From an uncultured Mucilaginibacter sp. (GTDB taxonomy: Bacteria; Bacteroidota; Bacteroidia; Sphingobacteriales; Sphingobacteriaceae), in assembly GCF_946479965.1 (NCBI RefSeq), contig NZ_CAMLHX010000041.1, positions 1 through 34,336 on the forward strand: a stretch of 34,336 nt of DNA, written 5' to 3'. Positions 7,300-15,117 of the stretch are shown piece after piece (the first letter of the stretch is position 1; every line of letters starts with the position of its first letter). The position numbers and the translations under genes were made by a program. Below the pieces are notes generated by a model. It saw only the letters and a program-made list of their open reading frames with translations. It was not told where the DNA came from and searched no databases.

Positions 7300-8916
7300 A
7301 TGAAAAAGATCAGTTTATTGCCTTTGCTGTTACTGTTAACCGCAACGCAAATTAAGGCCCAGGAAACGGTAAAAGAGTTATCCAAGCAAGCCTCTAAAGG
7401 TTATTTATACGATGTTAAAAGCATCAATAACGCGTTAAGCATCACCTACAAAATACCCGGAGAAAAAAAGAACAGCGACGCGCTTTTTGAAACCTACAGC
7501 TTTGATGCCGCGAACAAATTTATTAAAGTGGAGAACATCAATCTGGCCAAAGAAGAAAAACCGGATGTAACCGTTGCATATTTTCATGCGTATGTAGGCG
7601 GCACATCTTCATTTGATGTGTTGAGCATGAAATTAAAGCTTAACCGCAAGGAGGTGATAAAAAGCTGGAGTCACGAAAAGCAGGCTTACATAGTTAGCAA
7701 AGTGCTGAAAAACGAAGCCATCAAGCCTAAAAACGATAACGGTAAAACTTACAAAGGATATGCATCTTTTATTACCGAAACGCAGGGCACCGAGGACGAT
7801 CTTTTTATCCTGGCTGCCAATGATAACAAAGACAAAAAGCTGGGTAATCAGTATTATGTTTTGAATGTTAATGGTAATCTTGAAATAAAGGAAACACCTG
7901 TTGAGCTTTCAGGTGCGCAAACCTTGGTGTATTGTGACCAGCTGCAGGACAGCAAAGACGTTGTGATGCTATTTGCCCCTGAAAAAGGTAACGGCGATGC
8001 AAGCAGCTATACTTATTTTAGATACAACCAAAAAGGTGAGTTTAAAAGTAAAGTCGCTTTTAAAAGCCCGTCGACCAACCTGCTTATTATGAATGTAACC
8101 GAGACCATGGGCTCGGTTTATTTCTGCGGAACATCTACAAAGTCAACGGATGCTTACGACGAGGTTTTTTCAGAATATGCGTCTATTTATAACCCCGGTT
8201 CTACACAAGGCGGCGCAAATAAGGTAGATATGAAATGGCAAAAGAATTCAGAGGAAAAAATGAACAGCTTCCACCTGCTCAAGTTCACCGCCAATCAGCT
8301 TGACTTTGCATCTACAGCCGCTATTGATGCATTTAAATCAAAGTTTGTGGCATCGGGCAAAGGTGCGTCAGTTTATAAAGGGAGCAAATTTGTTGTTGAA
8401 AAGTTTTTTACCACGCCTAACCAGGAATATTTAATTGCCGGGCAATTAACAAGCTCGGTTAATATGGGTATGGGTAATCCGGTTAAATCTTATGAAGATC
8501 TGGTTTGTCTTTATTTTGACAAGGCCGGGCAGCTTAAAACACAGTTTGGCGTAGCCAAGATAAACGACGACAAAAAGAGTGAGATCTTCGATATGATCCA
8601 GGATTTTCGTTTGGGTAAAGATGGAAAAACCGTTTACTGGGAAATTAAGGAAGTAAAAGGATTAAAGGGATATCAATCGTTTTTAAGTTACTATTATGAT
8701 GGGCAACCCTCTTTATATGCGGTGTATTTCCCCCGCATAGCAAAACTGAACCTTGCAGCCAATACCATTGGAGAATTTAAATCCCTGGGCGATGAAAAGT
8801 ATTACCTCCGCAGAGATTTCCAATCAACTTTTAACAAAGCCGAAAACAGCGTTACCTACTTGGGTCACGACGAAGACTTTAAGAAATTGTGGCTGGCTAA
8901 ATACGTGTTTGAATAA
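7300..8916 (+). CDS. Secreted protein of unknown function
   Basis: 538 aa with a clear signal peptide (MKKISLLPLLLLLTATQIKA, cleaved before QETVK). The mature region alternates beta-strand-like segments (YYVLNVNGNLEIKE, TYFRYNQKGEFKSK, DLVCLYFDKAGQLKTQFG) with Lys-rich turns, which suggests a propeller-like fold; this is only an impression. No catalytic motif is seen and no family is recognised. It follows the lipoprotein gene with a 20-base gap and is closed by a bidirectional terminator, so it is probably the last gene of that unit. Likely periplasmic or surface-exposed. Confidence 0.75.
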   Translation: MKKISLLPLLLLLTATQIKAQETVKELSKQASKGYLYDVKSINNALSITYKIPGEKKNSDALFETYSFDAANKFIKVENINLAKEEKPDVTVAYFHAYVGGTSSFDVLSMKLKLNRKEVIKSWSHEKQAYIVSKVLKNEAIKPKNDNGKTYKGYASFITETQGTEDDLFILAANDNKDKKLGNQYYVLNVNGNLEIKETPVELSGAQTLVYCDQLQDSKDVVMLFAPEKGNGDASSYTYFRYNQKGEFKSKVAFKSPSTNLLIMNVTETMGSVYFCGTSTKSTDAYDEVFSEYASIYNPGSTQGGANKVDMKWQKNSEEKMNSFHLLKFTANQLDFASTAAIDAFKSKFVASGKGASVYKGSKFVVEKFFTTPNQEYLIAGQLTSSVNMGMGNPVKSYEDLVCLYFDKAGQLKTQFGVAKINDDKKSEIFDMIQDFRLGKDGKTVYWEIKEVKGLKGYQSFLSYYYDGQPSLYAVYFPRIAKLNLAANTIGEFKSLGDEKYYLRRDFQSTFNKAENSVTYLGHDEDFKKLWLAKYVFE

Positions 8917-8940
8917 CACATATCCTAACAAAACAAAAAC

Positions 8941-8968
8941 GCCGCTGACTTAAGTTAGCGGCCTTTTT
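8941..8968. terminator. Bidirectional terminator between convergent genes
   Basis: Hairpin GCCGCTGAC-TTAA-GTTAGCGGC (8941-8962, one G-T pair) with CTTTTT after it on the plus strand and, on the minus strand, GTTTTTGTTTTG. It serves the secreted protein ending at 8916 and the cupin gene ending at 8985. Confidence 0.85.
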
Positions 8969-8984
8969 GTTTTGCATATCAATT

Positions 8985-9380
8985 TTAAACTCCATATTGC
9001 TCTGCCGTAACGGGTTCCATCCATTCAACGGCAGATCCGTCCAGTTTTTCATTCACGGCTATGTGACTCATAGCGGTAGTCGCTGTAGCACCGTGCCAAT
9101 GTTTTTCGCCGGGAAAAATATAGACCACATCGCCCGAGAAAATATTTTGCCGCTCCTCCCCTTCGCGCTGCACCCAACCCGCGCCTGCCGTAACAACTAA
9201 TGTCTGACCAAGGGGATGTGTATGCCAGCAGGTATGTGCACCGGGTTCAAAAGTAACCAACAATGTAGCTACGCGCGCAGGCGCAGGTGGCTCAAAAAGC
9301 GGATCGATACGTACCACGCCTGTAAAGTACTCTGCTGAAGCGTATGTTGATGGGCGCGAGCCGCTGCGTTTTATTTCCAT
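8985..9380 (-). CDS. Cupin-domain protein
   Basis: 131 aa, one cupin barrel, cytoplasmic. Motif 1 is HTCWHTHPLGQTLVVTAGAG (about 53-72), giving two His and a Gln where many cupins have Glu; motif 2 is FPGEKHWHGAT (about 93-103), supplying the third His. This layout is typical of the small cupins found near carboxymuconolactone decarboxylase-like proteins and of related mandelonitrile-lyase-like cupins, which bind a divalent metal. The substrate cannot be told from sequence. It is transcribed away from the metallo-hydrolase lipoprotein across a 94-base gap and shares a bidirectional terminator with the gene on its other side. Confidence 0.85.
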   Translation of the reverse strand: MEIKRSGSRPSTYASAEYFTGVVRIDPLFEPPAPARVATLLVTFEPGAHTCWHTHPLGQTLVVTAGAGWVQREGEERQNIFSGDVVYIFPGEKHWHGATATTAMSHIAVNEKLDGSAVEWMEPVTAEQYGV

Positions 9381-9474
9381 AGGTATAATGATTGCATTTG
9401 TACAACTAAGATAAACGATTTTAGCAATTAAGAGAATATTAACCTACTTGGTGCGTTATTTGCACGGTAAGCGC

Positions 9475-10569
9475 ATGGAGAGAACGTTTTTGAGAGCCAT
9501 ATTATTTGTATTGTTGTTTATAGCCGTTGCAGGTTGTGGCCCTATACGGTCGGTGGGCAGAAATCCAAAAGGTAAAGCACTAAATGGTTGGGACACTTTG
9601 GCAAACTATAAAAAGGGCAGTTTTCAAAATCTTACGGAGCGCCTTGATTCTGCAGTTAAATATAACCGCTGGCTCTTTCTTCGTGGCCGTCCTAAAACCA
9701 TAAGACCTTCTAAACCACTACCATCGGTTACTACTGATCTGAATAAACTGGCTGCCACTGCTCCTACCGTTGTTTGGTTTGGGCATTCGTCTTTGCTGAT
9801 CAAAACCGGGCAGGGCAATATTCTGATCGATCCTATTTTTAGCAACCATGCGGGACCGGTGCCGGGGTTGGTTACGGCATTTAAAGGCACCATGAACTAC
9901 CAGGCCGAGGATATGCCAACAATAGATGTGCTCATCATTTCGCATGATCATTATGACCATCTTGACTTTCGAACCTTAAAAAAACTGAAAAACCGTATTA
10001 AAATGGCGATTGTACCGGTGGGTGTTGGCGCGGATCTGCGTTATTGGGGATTTGACCGTAAAAAGATCATTGAATTGAACTGGAACCAATCAACAACGCT
10101 GCCCGGCGGTTTAAAGATAACGGCTACGCCGGCACAGCATAAAAGTAACCGTACCACCTATAATACAGCCAATAAAACCCTTTGGGCGTCATACGTAATA
10201 CAATCAGGCCAATACAAGCTGTTTTACGGCGGTGATGGCGGCTATGGGCCGCACTTTAAGCACATAGGTAAACAATACGGCCCTTTTGACATTGCCTTCC
10301 TGGAATGTGGCCAATACAGCCCCAATTGGGCTTGGACGCATTTAACATTCGGCGAAACAGCCATGGCTGCTGTTGACCTGCAGGCATGCCTGATACAGCC
10401 CATCCATTGGGCCAAGTTTGTTGCGGCTGATCATCCCTGGAAAGAACCGATAGAAAAGCTGCTACCTGCTGCCAAAAAGCTGGATGTGCAGGTAAACGTT
10501 CCGCGTATTGGCGAACCTTATACCCTGGGAGATTCGCCTAAGCAAAAGGCTTGGTGGAATTTTGAGTAG
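9475..10569 (+). CDS. Lipoprotein MBL-fold metallo-hydrolase (NAPE-PLD/UlaG-like)
   Basis: 364 aa from the ATG at 9475, chosen because it places a lipoprotein signal (RAILFVLLFIAVAGC) at the N-terminus; a TTG at 9448 in frame is less likely. The metallo-beta-lactamase Zn motif HDHYDHLD lies near residue 160, preceded by TVVWFGHSSLLIKT and LIDPIF, and followed by the downstream ligands in YGGDGGYG, ECGQYSPNWAWTHLTFGE and QPIHWAKF. These are features of the UlaG/NAPE-phospholipase D-like subgroup, which hydrolyses phosphodiester or lactone bonds. It probably acts on a lipid or small ester at the inner face of the outer membrane. Substrate unknown. Confidence 0.85.
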   Translation: MERTFLRAILFVLLFIAVAGCGPIRSVGRNPKGKALNGWDTLANYKKGSFQNLTERLDSAVKYNRWLFLRGRPKTIRPSKPLPSVTTDLNKLAATAPTVVWFGHSSLLIKTGQGNILIDPIFSNHAGPVPGLVTAFKGTMNYQAEDMPTIDVLIISHDHYDHLDFRTLKKLKNRIKMAIVPVGVGADLRYWGFDRKKIIELNWNQSTTLPGGLKITATPAQHKSNRTTYNTANKTLWASYVIQSGQYKLFYGGDGGYGPHFKHIGKQYGPFDIAFLECGQYSPNWAWTHLTFGETAMAAVDLQACLIQPIHWAKFVAADHPWKEPIEKLLPAAKKLDVQVNVPRIGEPYTLGDSPKQKAWWNFE

Positions 10570-10610
10570 GGCTATGTTTGAGCAGTCCCGGTAAAAACCT
10601 AACTTCGGGT

Positions 10611-11189
10611 ATGGAAGCCGCTGAAATATTAAAGCAACATTTATCTAAAACTATTAAGTTAACTGATGAACAGTTTGATTATGTATTAACGCACTTTAAA
10701 CCCCGGTCTTTTAAAAAAGGCCAGGCTTTAATAACAGCCGGCGATAAGGTCGACCAAGAATATTTTGTACTATCCGGCTGCTTAAAATCTTTTTATATCA
10801 ATGATGATTTGAAGATGTTTATCCTCCAGTTTGCCATGCCTACCTGGTGGACATCTGATTTTAACGCCCTTTATACCGGCAGCAAAGCAACCATCAATGT
10901 AGATTGCATTACCGATGCCGAGGTTTTGTGCCTCAGCAACAGCGACCGCGAAAAGCTCTGCGCTGAACTACATCCCATGGAATATTTTTTCCGCTGGCGC
11001 ACTAACAGGGGCTATATTGCCAGCCAGAAACGTTTACTGTCATTGATGAACAATGATGCTAAAAGCCGTTATGAAGAGCTCCTACAGCAGTATCCGCAGT
11101 TATACAACATCGTTCCTAAAAACCTGATAGCAGCCTACTTAGGCGTATCTCGCGAAACCCTTAGTCGCCTGTATACTCACGAAAAGTGA
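10611..11189 (+). CDS. Crp/Fnr family transcriptional regulator
   Basis: 192 aa from the ATG at 10611 (a TTG at 10578 would add 11 residues and is less likely). Residues 20-130 form a cNMP-binding-like barrel (FKKGQALITAGDKVDQEYFVLSG) without the full phosphate-binding cassette of E. coli CRP, as is common in Bacteroidota members. The C-terminal HTH ends AAYLGVSRETLSRLYTHEK; its Arg-Glu-x3-Arg (SRETLSR) matches the CRP residues Arg180, Glu181 and Arg185 that read TGTGA. Two TGTGA-N6-TCACA-like sites follow immediately, the first overlapping its own stop codon, and then a five-gene operon that it probably controls. Ligand unknown. Confidence 0.88.
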   Translation: MEAAEILKQHLSKTIKLTDEQFDYVLTHFKPRSFKKGQALITAGDKVDQEYFVLSGCLKSFYINDDLKMFILQFAMPTWWTSDFNALYTGSKATINVDCITDAEVLCLSNSDREKLCAELHPMEYFFRWRTNRGYIASQKRLLSLMNNDAKSRYEELLQQYPQLYNIVPKNLIAAYLGVSRETLSRLYTHEK

Positions 11190-11200
11190 TGTACATCACA
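11185..11200. promoter_or_regulatory. Crp/Fnr-type operator, distal
   Basis: AGTGATGTACATCACA fits TGTGA-N6-TCACA with one mismatch and its core GTGATGTACATCAC is fully palindromic. It overlaps the TGA stop (11187-11189) of the Crp/Fnr gene and lies 37 bases, centre to centre, from a second site. Confidence 0.6.
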
Positions 11201-11221
11201 TAAATTCAAGCCCGTTTCAAA

Positions 11222-11237
11222 TGTGATATAGGTCACA
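11222..11237. promoter_or_regulatory. Crp/Fnr-type operator, proximal (exact TGTGA-N6-TCACA)
   Basis: TGTGATATAGGTCACA is an exact match to the E. coli CRP half-site consensus and spacing. Its centre is about 42 bases before the start expected from the -7 box at 11260-11267, i.e. a class II activator position. The adjacent regulator has the matching recognition helix. Binding inferred. Confidence 0.65.
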
Positions 11238-11259
11238 CGCCTACCCCGGTTTTCCTCTG

Positions 11260-11267
11260 CAACTTTG
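11260..11267 (+). promoter_or_regulatory. -7 box of the YceI operon promoter
   Basis: CAACTTTG, one base off the Bacteroidota consensus TAnnTTTG, 24 bases before the yceI ATG. No good -33 element is seen, as expected for a promoter that needs an activator. Confidence 0.4.
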
Positions 11268-11291
11268 TGTTGTTATTTAAACATAAAGACA

Positions 11292-11810
11292 ATGGAAAAT
11301 CAAAAATTCACAATCGAAAGCGCCCAAAGCAATATTGACTGGATGGGCCGCAAAGTAACCGGTGCGCACAACGGCACCATAGCCATTAAAGAAGGCTGGT
11401 TAACATTAACTGATAATAAATTGACCGGCGGCCGGTTTGTTATCGACACTACTTCTATCAACATTTTAGATGTAACCGATCCTGCCACCAACGCGCAGTT
11501 CTTCGGTCACCTGGCATCTGATGATTTTTTCTCGATAGACAAATACCCTGAAGCTTCATTGCAGATCACTTCAGTTACCGGCAATCACGTTACCGGCGAT
11601 CTAACCATTAAAGGCATCACTCACCCCATAGCGTTTGATGCTGATGTAAAGGTTAACGGCGATGCTTTAACCGCAAACGCCAAATTAGTAATTGACCGTA
11701 CCAAATACGAAATGCGTTTCCGCTCCGGTAACTTTTTTAAAGACCTGGGCGATACGCTTATCTACAATGATTTTGAACTGGATGTAACTATCACCGCTAA
11801 AGCATTTTAA
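11292..11810 (+). CDS. YceI family protein
   Basis: 172 aa from the ATG at 11292; no signal peptide, so apparently cytoplasmic, unlike E. coli YceI. The lipocalin-like YceI barrel is clear: FTIESAQSNIDWMGRKVTGA at the start, GWLTLTDNKLTGGRFVIDTTSI, HLASDDFFSIDKYPEASLQI, VTGDLTIKGITHPIAFDADV and DTLIYNDFELDVTITA at the end. The family binds polyisoprenoid or other amphipathic molecules. It is the first gene of a five-gene operon behind two Crp/Fnr-type sites; the next genes follow at 30, 4, 7 and 10 bases. Confidence 0.93.
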   Translation: MENQKFTIESAQSNIDWMGRKVTGAHNGTIAIKEGWLTLTDNKLTGGRFVIDTTSINILDVTDPATNAQFFGHLASDDFFSIDKYPEASLQITSVTGNHVTGDLTIKGITHPIAFDADVKVNGDALTANAKLVIDRTKYEMRFRSGNFFKDLGDTLIYNDFELDVTITAKAF

Positions 11811-11840
11811 ATTACTGCTTTAGCTTAAATTTTTAAAGCC

Positions 11841-12059
11841 ATGCCATACATTAAAATAGAAGTAACCCGCGAAGGTGTTACCCGCGAACAAAAGCAAAAA
11901 ATAATAAAAGGCGTAACCGACCTGATAAGCGACACGCTAAACAAGGACCCGCATTTAACCCACGTAGTGATACAGGAAATAGAACTGGATGATTGGGGTT
12001 ACGCAGGCGATCAGGTATCGGTATTAAGAGAACAAGGCATAACAGCCGATAAAAAATAA
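11841..12059 (+). CDS. 4-Oxalocrotonate tautomerase-like protein
   Basis: 72 aa. Pro2 becomes the N-terminal catalytic Pro1 after Met removal (MPYIKIEVTREGVTREQKQ). The spacing of TREQKQKIIKGVTDLISDTL and the VVIQEIELDDWGYAGD segment matches the tautomerase superfamily, with the latter resembling the YdcE/PptA-type subgroup rather than the classical 62-residue 4-OT. Function: keto-enol tautomerisation of an unknown substrate. It lies 30 bases after yceI and 4 bases before an SDR gene in the same operon. Confidence 0.88.
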   Translation: MPYIKIEVTREGVTREQKQKIIKGVTDLISDTLNKDPHLTHVVIQEIELDDWGYAGDQVSVLREQGITADKK

Positions 12060-12063
12060 GACC

Positions 12064-12798
12064 ATGAAAACGCAAACAATAATTATAACCGGGGCATCAT
12101 CCGGAATAGGTAAGGAAGTAGCCCGCTATTTTTTGGAGAAAGGCGACAATGTAGTGATCAACTCAGCTACAGCCGAAAAATTGGAACAAGTATACAATGA
12201 GTTAGGTGCAGGCCCCAACCTGGCTATGGTAGCCGGCAACGTAAGCGACAAGCGCACAGGCGAACAACTAGTTGCCACCGCCGTAGAGAAATTCGGCTCG
12301 GTAAATGTATTGGTTAACAACGCCGGGATATTTGGCAACAAGCCCTTTTTAGAGGTAGACGAAGCTTACTTAGATAGCTTTTTAAACACCAACCTTAAAG
12401 GCACCTACTTTACCACCCAGGCCGTTATTCCGCAGATGCTTAAACAAAAAGATGGTGTTGTTATAAATATAGGTACGTCGCTGGTGGGGCATGCTTTGGG
12501 TGGCGCTCCCGCCACAGCTCCAATCGCCAGCAAAGGGGCCATCCACGCGTTAACCTTGCAATTAGCGGCCGAGTTTGGCAAAAGCAATATCCGCGTTAAT
12601 ACTATTGCACCGGGTGTTATCCGCACCCCAATGCACGGCAAAAGCGCCGATGCAAACGCCCCTATACACCTGCTTAACCGCGTTGGCGAGGTAGCCGATG
12701 TTGCCGAGATGGTGTATACCGTGGCTAAAAGTAATTTCATTAGCGGTGCCATTATTAATGTTGATGGTGGCATGGGCGCAGGTCATAATTTAAACTGA
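12064..12798 (+). CDS. SDR-family protein lacking the catalytic Tyr
   Basis: 244 aa classical-SDR size. The NAD(P) site is intact: TGASSGIG (8-15), NNAG at about 88-91. The catalytic Ser is probably Ser139 in NIGTSLVGH and Lys157 is present, but the Tyr of YxxxK is replaced by Pro153 (PIASKGAIHAL). The C-terminal GAIINVDGGMGAGH is normal. Without Tyr the standard proton transfer is impossible, so it may be a variant-mechanism enzyme or a binding protein. Ala/Leu/Ser-type substitutions at this position occur in a recognised minority of SDRs. It overlaps nothing and sits 4 bases after the tautomerase in the operon. Confidence 0.88.
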   Translation: MKTQTIIITGASSGIGKEVARYFLEKGDNVVINSATAEKLEQVYNELGAGPNLAMVAGNVSDKRTGEQLVATAVEKFGSVNVLVNNAGIFGNKPFLEVDEAYLDSFLNTNLKGTYFTTQAVIPQMLKQKDGVVINIGTSLVGHALGGAPATAPIASKGAIHALTLQLAAEFGKSNIRVNTIAPGVIRTPMHGKSADANAPIHLLNRVGEVADVAEMVYTVAKSNFISGAIINVDGGMGAGHNLN

Positions 12799-12805
12799 TA
12801 AGAAA

Positions 12806-13186
12806 ATGGAAACGCAATCAACAGACGAAATAGTCATTTCAGAAGCGTTGGAAGACTATTATTTTAAAGGTATTTATACCGGCGACGTAACCCTGTTAAA
12901 GCAGATCTATCATCCGGGTACGCTGTTATTTGGCGATGTAAAAGGGCAACCTTACGCCAAAACCTTAGCCGAATATTTAGACGGTGTTGCCAACAGACAA
13001 AGTCCTAAAGATTCAGCCAAACCGTTTAAGAGTGATATAGTGAATATCAGGGTGGTGCAATCAATAGCCGTTGTCGAAGTAAAGGTAAAAATGTACGATT
13101 TTAACTATACCGATTTTTTATCTTTCCATAAAATTGATGGCAAATGGCTCATTGTAAATAAAATGATGAGCGACGTTAACCAATAA
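12806..13186 (+). CDS. NTF2-like / putative lumazine-binding family protein
   Basis: 126 aa, cytoplasmic. The pattern of an N-terminal helix (IVISEALEDYYFKGIYTGD), a strand with FHPG-like residues (IYHPGTLLFGDVKGQPYAKT), AEYLDGVANRQSP and VVEVKVKMYDFNYTDFLSFH plus KWLIVNKMM matches the SnoaL/NTF2-like putative lumazine-binding family. Such proteins are small binding barrels or enzymes in oxidative metabolism; the ligand is not known. It follows the SDR by 7 bases and precedes the nitronate monooxygenase by 10, so it is co-transcribed. Confidence 0.82.
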   Translation: METQSTDEIVISEALEDYYFKGIYTGDVTLLKQIYHPGTLLFGDVKGQPYAKTLAEYLDGVANRQSPKDSAKPFKSDIVNIRVVQSIAVVEVKVKMYDFNYTDFLSFHKIDGKWLIVNKMMSDVNQ

Positions 13187-13196
13187 ATTTTAAGCC

Positions 13197-14264
13197 ATGT
13201 GGTACAATACAAAAGCGACAGAACTATTGGGCATCCAATATCCTATTTTACAGGGGCCGTTTGGAGGTAATCTATCATCGGTAGAATTAGTAGCAACGGT
13301 GTCAAACATGGGTGGCTTGGGTGGATATGGAGCGTATACTTTAAGTCCGCAGGAGATAGTTGATGTGGACCGCCAGATAAAAGCAGCCACCAATAGGCCA
13401 TATAACATTAATTTATGGGTATCAGACACCGATGCGATTGATGGGACAGTAAGCGATGAGCAGTTTGAAAAGACCAAAGCTTTATTCAAACCTTACTTTG
13501 ATGAAGCCGGAATAGACCTGCCTGCCAAGCCAGCTACGTTTAAAACCCGTTTTGAGAACCAGGTACAGGTAATACTGGATGTTAAGCCTAAAGTGTTCAG
13601 CTTTATGTTTGGTGTACCTTCGGCGGATATTTTAGAGGAAAGCCGTAAGCACGGTATAGTAACCGTTGGCGCTGCCACCACGCTGGACGAAGCCATTTAT
13701 TTAGAGCACGCGGGTGTGGATATGATCATTGCTTCGGGCTTTGAAGCTGGCGGGCACCGCCCGTCTTTCCTGACTCCGGCAGAAGCATCTACCACCGGCA
13801 CATTTGTACTGCTGCAACTCATCAAAGAAAAAGTTAGGGTACCCGTTATTGCCGCAGGCGGTATTGCCAACGGTCGAGGCATTACTGCAGCGCTAACCTT
13901 AGGTGCAGACGCCACGCAAATAGGCACCGCCTTTTTGGCAACTGACGAATCGAACGCTTTACCCATCCATCGGCAGATGCTATTCTCTGATGCAGCTAAA
14001 TACACTACCCTATCCCGAGCGTTTACGGGCAGGTTAGGCAGAGGGATTACCGGCCGGATAGCTAAAGATATGCTTCATCAGGAAGCCGGGTTGCTACCCT
14101 TCCCTTTGCAATCCACCTTTATGGCACCTTTGCGAAAAGCGGCCTTGGAGCAGGAGAAATGGGACATGATACTATTTTGGGGCGGGCAGATTGCGCCGAT
14201 ATTGAAGCATACCAAGGCAGCGGAATTGATGAGGGCTTTGATTAAGGAGGCAGGGAAAGTTTGA
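13197..14264 (+). CDS. Nitronate monooxygenase / 2-nitropropane dioxygenase family
   Basis: 355-aa FMN-dependent TIM-barrel protein. Family marks: IQYPILQGPFGG at the start, GGLGGYGAYTLSP, the loop GFEAGGHRPSF with the likely catalytic His, VPVIAAGGIANGRGITAAL for FMN phosphate binding, and LGADATQIGTAFLATDES. These enzymes oxidise alkyl nitronates or act as related flavin oxidases. It closes the five-gene operon led by yceI. No terminator hairpin is obvious in the 138 bases before efp. Confidence 0.9.
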   Translation: MWYNTKATELLGIQYPILQGPFGGNLSSVELVATVSNMGGLGGYGAYTLSPQEIVDVDRQIKAATNRPYNINLWVSDTDAIDGTVSDEQFEKTKALFKPYFDEAGIDLPAKPATFKTRFENQVQVILDVKPKVFSFMFGVPSADILEESRKHGIVTVGAATTLDEAIYLEHAGVDMIIASGFEAGGHRPSFLTPAEASTTGTFVLLQLIKEKVRVPVIAAGGIANGRGITAALTLGADATQIGTAFLATDESNALPIHRQMLFSDAAKYTTLSRAFTGRLGRGITGRIAKDMLHQEAGLLPFPLQSTFMAPLRKAALEQEKWDMILFWGGQIAPILKHTKAAELMRALIKEAGKV

Positions 14265-14368
14265 GACGTTAATAGGCTTATCTCAGCAAGTCGTAATAAA
14301 AATCAATTTAGTAGTTAGTATTAGGAATTCAAATAGTTGGGCATCCTTTTCTATATCATAAGTTAGTT

Positions 14369-14376
14369 TATCTTTG
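14369..14376 (+). promoter_or_regulatory. -7 box of the efp promoter
   Basis: TATCTTTG, an exact TAnnTTTG match, lies 26 bases before the efp ATG. The -33 region is weak (TTTT at 14347-14350). It gives efp its own promoter apart from the operon before it. Confidence 0.5.
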
Positions 14377-14402
14377 GGCTCAAATTTGAAAACTATATCT
14401 TC

Positions 14403-14963
14403 ATGGCAAAAGCATCCGAAATTAAAGTAGGCAATATACTACGCTTCAATGGCGAACTGGTAAGCGTTACCGAAGTAATGCACCGCACCCCAGGAAAAGG
14501 CGGGGCATTCTATCTGGACAAGTTTCGCAACATCAAAACCGGTAAAATTGTAGAGGCACGTCTGGGCACCGACGAGCAAGTAGAGATTTGCCGTGTTGAA
14601 ACAAATGATTTTCAATATTTGTACGAGGATGGCGATTTTATGGTCATAATGGATAATGTAAGCTTTGAGCAGCATACCATTCCAAAAGCACTTTTCGGTC
14701 CGGCAGTGAAATTTCTGAAGGAAGGAATGAGCGTTATCGTTTCCTTTGAAAGCGAAGAACCCATTATGGCTCAGGCTCCCAACTTTGTAGAACTGGAAAT
14801 TACCTATACAGAGCCCGCAGTTAAGGGCGATACCTCATCAGGCGCCCTTAAGTTGGCAACAACAGATAATGGCATTGAGTTAAGAGTACCGCTTTTTGTA
14901 AATCAGGGCGATAAAATAAGGGTAGATACACGCACCGGAGAATATACGGAGCGAGTGAAATAA
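14403..14963 (+). CDS. efp: Elongation factor P
   Basis: 186 aa, full length, with the three-domain EF-P layout. Domain I has the tip loop HRTPGKGGAF with Lys32 at the position that reaches the peptidyl-transferase centre; EF-P relieves ribosome stalling at polyproline stretches. The middle and C-terminal domains show YLYEDGDFMVIMDN, MAQAPNFVELEITYTEPAVK, the signature KGDTSSGALKLATTDNG and VDTRTGEYTERVK. It is a single-gene unit with an upstream -7 box and a terminator 21 bases after the stop. Whether Lys32 is modified cannot be told from this window. Confidence 0.96.
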   Translation: MAKASEIKVGNILRFNGELVSVTEVMHRTPGKGGAFYLDKFRNIKTGKIVEARLGTDEQVEICRVETNDFQYLYEDGDFMVIMDNVSFEQHTIPKALFGPAVKFLKEGMSVIVSFESEEPIMAQAPNFVELEITYTEPAVKGDTSSGALKLATTDNGIELRVPLFVNQGDKIRVDTRTGEYTERVK

Positions 14964-14984
14964 CCACATTGAATTGTATAAAAA

Positions 14985-15016
14985 AGTCGGTAACTAATAA
15001 TTATCGGCTTTTTTTG
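14985..15016 (+). terminator. efp terminator
   Basis: Hairpin AGTCGGTAA / TTATCGGCT (14985-14993 and 15001-15009, two G-T pairs), followed by TTTTTTT. Confidence 0.8.
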
Positions 15017-15117
15017 TGCGGTGAGTAGATAACTATCCAGCATAGAACAGCAAAAATGCGATATGTATTTGGAGAAAACCGGCCCACTACTTTATTGTTA
15101 TACCATAAACCAAAACA

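Noticed and set aside
12405..12786. Long minus-strand frames opposite the SDR gene
   Set aside because: Shadow frames with Ala/Pro/Thr-rich low-information translations, opposite a clear SDR.
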